From contig CAZQKW010000046.1 in the NCBI GenBank assembly GCA_964594075.1, positions 1 to 27,146 of the forward strand: DNA of 27,146 nt, written 5' to 3'. Of this stretch, positions 22,982 to 27,146 are shown one piece after another. How positions within the stretch are numbered: position 1 is the first letter of the stretch; every line of letters starts with the position of its first letter. The DNA is from CAZQKW01 sp964594075. Lineage in GTDB: Bacteria > Desulfobacterota > WTBG01 > CAIYCZ01. The position numbers were made by a program, and so were the translations under genes. Under the pieces are notes generated by a model, which was given only the letters and a program-made list of their open reading frames with translations, was not told the origin of the DNA and did not search any database.

Positions 22982-24076
22982 TTAAGCATTTCCATATTTA
23001 TAGTGTGCAGCGCAGGTCCCTTCCTGAGAAACCATACATGGACCAACAGGATTGGTTGGCGTGCAGATGGTTCGAAACAGGCTGCAGGTTTCTGGCTCGA
23101 TCTTGCCCTTGATTACTTCTCCGCACAAGCAGCCGGGAAATTCCCGCTCTTCCTCCGGCTTGACCGTTACGACAGTTTCTGCATTGTAGCAGGCATAGGC
23201 ATCAGCCAGCGCGAGACCGCTGTTGGGAATTATGCCAAACCCTCTCCAGCGGGTATCAGCATTGATGAAAACTTCTCCGACAAGTTTGCGGGCCGTCGTG
23301 TTGCCCTGTTGTTTTACCACCCGTGAATACTGGGTCTCTACCTGCGGTGAGTTATGCAAGAGCTGCAACAGCAGCATAGAAATTCCCTGCAAAATATCCA
23401 ACGGCTCGAAGCCTGTGATAACGCAGGGCTTGGCGTAGTCTCGAACCAGAAATTCGTAGGCCTCGGCCCCAATTATGGCGCTTACGTGGGCAGGACAGAT
23501 AAATCCATCTATGTGAAGTTCCGGATCTTCAACCAGCAGCCGCATAGCAGGAGGAATCCGCTTATGGGCACTACTGATGTAAAAGTTAGCAACATTCCTG
23601 TGCTGCGCTTCAATGATGGTGGCCGCAATGGTCGGAGCTGTTGTCTCAAAACCAACGGCAAGAAAGATAATTTTTTTTGTCGGATTTTTCTGGGCTATGG
23701 CAAGAACATCAAGGGGCGAATAAACAGTTCTGATGTCAGCACCCGCTGCGCGTTCTTTAACAAGAGACGTTGACGAGCCAGGAACATTGAGCATATCGCC
23801 GAAGGTGGTTATAATAACGTCCCCCTGCCGCGAAAGCGCAACTGCATGATCAAGGTAGCTATTTGGTGTTACGCAAACCGGGCAGCCGGGACCTGAAAGA
23901 AGTTTAATCGAAGGTGGGAGAACAGATTTTATGCCGTGTCGATAGATCGCCATGGTATGCGTGCCGCACACTTCCATGAGAGATACCGGTCTGCCAATAA
24001 GTGCTGAGGTGCGGTGTATTTTTTTTATCAGCTCCTGGGCAATGTCGACATTTCTGAACTCGTCAATGAACTTCAT
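22982..24076 (-). CDS. hypD: HypD, iron-sulfur scaffold of hydrogenase maturation
   Basis: With HypC, forms the scaffold on which Fe(CN)2CO is assembled; it carries a [4Fe-4S] cluster. Signature motifs: EVCGTHT near the N-terminus, LLSGPGCPVCVTP, FGDMLNVPGS, VGFETTAPTIA, IDGFICPAHVSAIIG and, in the tail, FPGCLCGEVIKG and GPCMVSQEGTCAAHY. I chose the ATG at 24076 (364 residues, MKFIDEFR) because AGGA lies 5 nt upstream; an ATG at 24082 and a TTG at 24097 are possible but less likely. The start lies inside the 3' end of hypC, so translation is probably coupled. Confidence 0.95.
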   Translation of the reverse strand: MKFIDEFRNVDIAQELIKKIHRTSALIGRPVSLMEVCGTHTMAIYRHGIKSVLPPSIKLLSGPGCPVCVTPNSYLDHAVALSRQGDVIITTFGDMLNVPGSSTSLVKERAAGADIRTVYSPLDVLAIAQKNPTKKIIFLAVGFETTAPTIAATIIEAQHRNVANFYISSAHKRIPPAMRLLVEDPELHIDGFICPAHVSAIIGAEAYEFLVRDYAKPCVITGFEPLDILQGISMLLLQLLHNSPQVETQYSRVVKQQGNTTARKLVGEVFINADTRWRGFGIIPNSGLALADAYACYNAETVVTVKPEEEREFPGCLCGEVIKGKIEPETCSLFRTICTPTNPVGPCMVSQEGTCAAHYKYGNA

Positions 24077-24299
24077 CTTCATCCTGTAGACGGGCAATGT
24101 GCTGCATCAGGTCAAGCGTTTCCTTTGCCTCCTGTTCATCAATTTTCTCAATGGCAAAACCGGCATGCACCAGCACATAATCTCCAACCTGCGCATTTTC
24201 CAGCAGGCGCAGGTTGATTTCTCTACTCACACCCTCCGCTTCAACGGTAGCGCTGAACCCATCTGTGGCAACGATTTTCATTGGGATTGCAAGACACAT
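24063..24299 (-). CDS. hypC: HypC, hydrogenase maturation chaperone
   Basis: A small OB-fold chaperone of 78 residues. The N-terminus MCLAIPMKIV carries the essential Cys2 that binds the iron group and contacts the hydrogenase large-subunit precursor; GDYVLVHAGFAIEKIDE is also conserved. AAGGG 8 nt upstream supports the start. First gene of the minus-strand order hypC-D-E-A-B-F. HybG is a paralogue name used when it lies in a hydrogenase operon; there is none here. Confidence 0.95.
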   Translation of the reverse strand: MCLAIPMKIVATDGFSATVEAEGVSREINLRLLENAQVGDYVLVHAGFAIEKIDEQEAKETLDLMQHIARLQDEDEVH

Positions 24300-24332
24300 A
24301 CTTTAGTTCCCTTATATTAAGACCATAAAATA

Positions 24333-24361
24333 TACATACCATATTTCCGTTTCGGTTTCAA
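24333..24361 (-). promoter_or_regulatory. Weak candidate promoter of the hyp operon
   Basis: On the minus strand TTGAAA (24361-24356), 17-bp spacer, TATGTA (24338-24333), about 30 nt before the hypC start. The -10 element is poor; a neighbouring AT-rich run offers others. No sigma-54 type site is seen, although hyp operons of enterobacteria use one. Confidence 0.25.
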
Positions 24362-24404
24362 AGGGTGCTGCGGAGGTCAGTTTGCAACCATCAGCCCTGC
24401 TGGG

Positions 24405-25208
24405 TTAGTTGGAAAAATAGAAATGCTGTGCATTAAGCCCCAAAATGTCCTGTTTCTCGTTTTCACTGAGAAACGGCACTGCCTTGGCAATCTTTACTGA
24501 CATGCCAATTGGTGCAAACGGGTAGTCAGTGCCAAAAAAAATTTTGTTATGCCCGTGTTTCTTTATTATTTTTTTTGCCAGCTCGGGAACAATATTTTCA
24601 TAGGTAAGTGATGTTTCCATAAAGACATTTTCAATTCCTGCAAGCAGTTGATACACTGAATCCCACATATTAAGACCGCCAAGGTGGGCGGCAATAATTT
24701 TCAATTCCGGGAAATCTTTTGCCACCTGAACGATCATATGCGGCTTTGAGCGGTTATGGGGAGCTGGTTGTGGTTCGCCCCCCACATGAAACATAACAGC
24801 CATGCGCTTTTTAGCAAGTGCTTCATAAAGCGGGTAGGTTACCAATTTTTCATCAACAGTAAAGGCTTGGACATCCGGCTGCAGTTTAACCCCGTTTATA
24901 TTATGATCTTTAAGCCGGTCAATTTCCTCAGAGAAATTTTTAAGCCCTGGGTGAAGAGTTCCAAACTTGATGAAACGTTCTTCTTTAAGCCGTATGAGCC
25001 AGGAGTTGGTTTCCTTTACCGAGGCAGGAGTTGGTGAAACCATGTGCACCACAGCGTGGCGTATTTCATATTGGTCCATCTGGGAAATAAGATCTGCGGC
25101 AGTTCCGCAGCCATAGGTTTTAATTTTGAAATTGCGCGCGGTGGTTGCCAATATCTGCCGGGCGATCTCATCAGGAAAAATATGGGTATGGGCGTCAATG
25201 ATGAGCAT
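24405..25208 (-). CDS. Amidohydrolase-family metal-dependent hydrolase (ACMSD-like group)
   Basis: A TIM-barrel protein of the Amidohydro_2 group, 267 residues. Metal-site residues are visible: DAHTHIFP (HxH at residues 7 and 9), the later His in MFHVGG, IIAAHLGG, and the terminal Asp in FFGTDYPF. Known members include aminocarboxymuconate semialdehyde decarboxylase and several resorcylate-type decarboxylases or hydrolases, so the substrate cannot be named. No ribosome site is evident before the ATG. Separated from hypC by 105 bp and from the upstream glyA-like gene by 355 bp, so it probably has its own promoter. Confidence 0.85.
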   Translation of the reverse strand: MLIIDAHTHIFPDEIARQILATTARNFKIKTYGCGTAADLISQMDQYEIRHAVVHMVSPTPASVKETNSWLIRLKEERFIKFGTLHPGLKNFSEEIDRLKDHNINGVKLQPDVQAFTVDEKLVTYPLYEALAKKRMAVMFHVGGEPQPAPHNRSKPHMIVQVAKDFPELKIIAAHLGGLNMWDSVYQLLAGIENVFMETSLTYENIVPELAKKIIKKHGHNKIFFGTDYPFAPIGMSVKIAKAVPFLSENEKQDILGLNAQHFYFSN

Positions 25209-25362
25209 GAAAACTGATAACAGTCCTCAGACAGCAGAGAAAAAAGAACGTCTCATTACCATACACGCCTTCGCTTCCGCAACGAGGTTGTGTCATAATG
25301 AGGAAGATACCATGTTGGTCTTTCTGGACGACGTGAAGAATCTCATAGAATCTATGAGTTAG
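25207..25362 (+). CDS. Possible small acidic protein (hypothetical, 51 aa)
   Basis: An ORF starting at the ATG at 25207, which overlaps the start of the divergent amidohydrolase by 2 bp. The product is polar with an acidic, amphipathic C-terminus (DTMLVFLDDVKNLIESM). I recognise no family and see no ribosome site, so it may be a chance frame. Confidence 0.2.
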   Translation: MKTDNSPQTAEKKERLITIHAFASATRLCHNEEDTMLVFLDDVKNLIESMS

Positions 25363-25563
25363 AAAACAGCGATTCTTTGGCATACGCCGCAGAATGCCCT
25401 TGCGAAACAATTGCGGAGACGGCAGTCAATAAAGTTTTCCATATAATGAATTTCTGCTTTTGCGAGAACGACATTTTAGCGGAACCCAAAAGACTTCGGT
25501 GGTGCTTTTACTCTGAATGTTGGCTGCCGACCTCCGAGTTCTGAATTTTTGCGTTACGTTGCA
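25363..25563. other. Intergenic stretch between glyA-like gene and amidohydrolase
   Basis: Outside the small ORF at 25207-25362 I see no gene. A GCGT...ACGC inverted repeat near 25551-25569 overlaps the stop of the glyA-like gene but lacks a T-run on the minus strand, so it is not a convincing terminator. Confidence 0.4.
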
Positions 25564-26820
25564 TTACGCCGCACTTTCCTTATCATCAAAACTGTATTTA
25601 ACATCCTGGTAGTCGCGCCGGAAGCGATTAACCTCTTCCTTAACCGATTTGTTATCAATAATACATTCTTTCATGAGCTGGGCTATTTTTTCCATTTCAT
25701 CCTTTCTCATTCCGAAACGGGTCATTTCCTGAACGCCAATGCGGATTCCATCGGGATGGTCGTGATTGCTCAGCGGCTCATGGGGAAGCATATTCATATT
25801 GAGTATTATGTCATTAATTTCAAGTGAACGGGATACTTTTTCTCCGCCGCCGAATTTTTTGACATTGACCGCAACTTGGTGACTTTCCGTAAAGCCGAAT
25901 TCCTTGGCTTCAACGGCAAAGCCATAACGGTCCAGCGCACCAGCAAGAGCCTTGGCATTGGCAATAACCTCAGCGGCATAATCCTGCCCAAATTCCATGA
26001 ACTCATAGGTGCACAGGGCAAGTTGCGCCAAGGTATCTAAATGATGATTGCTGGACGAACCCGGAAAAGCTCCGCGATCTATTTTCCGCCAATTGTCCGC
26101 ATCCATATTGCTCAGAATAATACCGCGCTGCGAACCGAAAAATGTCTTGTGTGTGCTTGCCGTTATCAAACAAGCGCCTTCCCGCAGAGGATCCTGAAAC
26201 CGTTTTCCTGCAATGAGCCCGAGCACATGCGCCCCATCATAGATGATTTTTATGTTGTTTTCATTGCAGATGTCACTCAGTTCCTGCACCGGCTCAGGAA
26301 ACAGAAAAAGACTTTTTCCTAAAACAATAAGTTTGGGTTTTGCGGAATGTATCAGGAATTTGGTTTTTTCTATATCTATGTGATAACCGTCTGCGGTCAA
26401 AGGGAAGTCAATGAGGTTTTGCGTGAATTTTCCCAGCGAACCAAGACGATGATGGCTGATATGACCGCCGCTGGGGGTGGAATTCACCATCACGACATCC
26501 TCTCTTTTTACAAACTTGCTGAATACTGCTTCATTTGCGTTGGTGCCACTGATTGGCCGCACCTCGGTATGGTTGCAGTTAAATAAAATTTTCAGCGTGG
26601 CTTTAAGCTGACTCTCAATGTCGTCAATATAACTGGTGCCACGGTAGTAACGCTCACCGGGATGTCCCTCTGCATAGCGATGAACAAAATCAGAGCCTGC
26701 CATGGAACGTGCGCGGTTGCTCATAACATTTTCGCTGGCAATGAGATTTATGGTTCTTAATCGCCACTCGTTCTGCTTTTTTATCAGTGACACCGTTTCA
26801 TTAAAGGCCTGTTCATACAT
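25564..26820 (-). CDS. glyA: Serine hydroxymethyltransferase, archaeal-type
   Basis: A PLP fold-type I enzyme of 418 residues that would interconvert serine and glycine with a one-carbon carrier. Family motifs: NLIASENVMS (25-34), RYAEGHPGERYYRGTSYID (48-66), RPISGTNANEAVF (88-100), GGHISHHRLG (118-127), YDGAHVLGLIAG (194-205) and the PLP lysine K225 in STHKTFFGSQRG. The phrases RPISGTxAN and STHKT-FxGxQRG follow archaeal SHMT rather than bacterial GlyA, which has QPHSGSQAN and THKTLRGPRGG. Archaeal enzymes often use tetrahydromethanopterin-type carriers; whether this one does is unknown. GGAGG lies 10 nt upstream of the ATG. A relative with another aldol substrate is possible. Confidence 0.8.
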   Translation of the reverse strand: MYEQAFNETVSLIKKQNEWRLRTINLIASENVMSNRARSMAGSDFVHRYAEGHPGERYYRGTSYIDDIESQLKATLKILFNCNHTEVRPISGTNANEAVFSKFVKREDVVMVNSTPSGGHISHHRLGSLGKFTQNLIDFPLTADGYHIDIEKTKFLIHSAKPKLIVLGKSLFLFPEPVQELSDICNENNIKIIYDGAHVLGLIAGKRFQDPLREGACLITASTHKTFFGSQRGIILSNMDADNWRKIDRGAFPGSSSNHHLDTLAQLALCTYEFMEFGQDYAAEVIANAKALAGALDRYGFAVEAKEFGFTESHQVAVNVKKFGGGEKVSRSLEINDIILNMNMLPHEPLSNHDHPDGIRIGVQEMTRFGMRKDEMEKIAQLMKECIIDNKSVKEEVNRFRRDYQDVKYSFDDKESAA

Positions 26821-27116
26821 GCTATGCCAACCTCCCTTTTTGAATACACATTGAATGAGATGCTATTGCATCACCGGTTATTTTAGAAACATTATTCATA
26901 GCATAAATCAATCTGATTTGAAAACCTATTTTCGGATTGTGCGTGTTATTTAAACGTATTGACCATTAAAATAATTTGAATTTAGTTTTAAACTATGTTA
27001 ACCGTTATGTAACTTTTATAATAATTTTAATTTGTATTAAGCATACCACACCACGACGTGGAAATCGCCACTAAGGGTGCATTAAAATCCAAATTATTAA
27101 CCGTCTCAAAATTATA
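26821..27116. other. AT-rich intergenic region upstream of the glyA-like gene
   Basis: No gene seen. It must hold the leftward glyA promoter, but no clear hexamer pair stands out. A short perfect palindrome CCACG-A-CGTGG lies at 27051-27061, distinctive in otherwise AT-rich DNA. No glycine or tetrahydrofolate riboswitch pattern was recognised. Confidence 0.35.
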
Positions 27117-27146
27117 TTGACATAATCATATGGATTGTTATATAGT
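27117..27146 (+). promoter_or_regulatory. Promoter reading out of the right edge
   Basis: TTGACA (27117-27122) is a perfect -35; TATAGT (27141-27146) follows after 18 bp at the last bases of the window. It would drive a rightward gene beyond the edge. The palindrome at 27051-27061 lies about 55 bp upstream. Confidence 0.45.

Noticed and set aside
24077..24097. TTG start extending hypD
   Set aside because: The ATG at 24076 has a good ribosome site and gives the family-typical N-terminus.
25430..25437. Second exact TAAAGTTT as a sigma-28 -35 element
   Set aside because: The sequence 11-12 bp downstream has no resemblance to GCCGATAA.
1..27146. tRNA, rRNA, CRISPR array, insertion sequence or prophage genes
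   Set aside because: Looked for on both strands; no cloverleaf arm patterns, regular spacer arrays, transposase motifs or terminal inverted repeats were seen.

Overview
The window looks like chromosomal DNA from a free-living, Gram-negative (diderm), probably anaerobic bacterium with a moderate-to-low GC genome. The diderm reading rests on a lipoprotein between a sensor kinase and its regulator, a periplasmic DsbA-like protein and a CtpA-type protease. A complete [NiFe]-hydrogenase maturation set, UbiX and an AmrS-type radical SAM enzyme suggest an anaerobic or facultative lifestyle. A Deltaproteobacteria-like or candidate-phylum lineage is plausible, but I cannot place it from sequence alone. 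I see no rRNA, tRNA, CRISPR array, insertion sequence or prophage gene.

Layout. (1) 1-977, minus strand: start of a secreted fibronectin-III protein with Thr-rich linkers that runs off the left edge; its leader carries a terminator-like hairpin just before the ribosome site. (2) 1621-4939: three-gene sensor kinase / lipoprotein / sigma-54 response regulator operon with the GlrK-QseG-GlrR architecture. (3) 5104-5967, minus: exported DsbA-like thioredoxin-fold protein with a beta-propeller-like N-terminal part. (4) 6280-10287: regulatory run of a receiver-AraC protein, a Crp/Fnr protein, a FliA-type sigma-28 factor, a soluble histidine kinase and a FlgM-type anti-sigma factor, with no flagellar structural genes. 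(5) 10292-12690, minus: rlmD-like and amrS. (6) 12810-14094: MoaD-like carrier, LpdD-like protein and UbiX. (7) 14195-18530: CtpA protease and three methyltransferases (PmtA-like, RlmI, TrmJ). (8) 18534-24299, minus: hypC-hypD-hypE-hypA-hypB-hypF. (9) 24405-26820, minus: amidohydrolase and an archaeal-type serine hydroxymethyltransferase.

The most interesting part is the regulatory block 1.6-10.3 kb. It holds a sigma-54 activator, a sigma-28 factor with its likely antagonist and a kinase between them, and two more DNA-binding regulators. Sigma-28-like promoters can be seen in front of flgM and of the receiver-AraC gene, and a weak sigma-54-like site lies in front of fliA. This would form a linked cascade, but the links are inferred from promoter motifs read by eye. 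The hyp genes would insert Ni and Fe(CN)2CO into a hydrogenase encoded elsewhere, and UbiX would supply prenylated FMN to a UbiD-family decarboxylase also outside the window.
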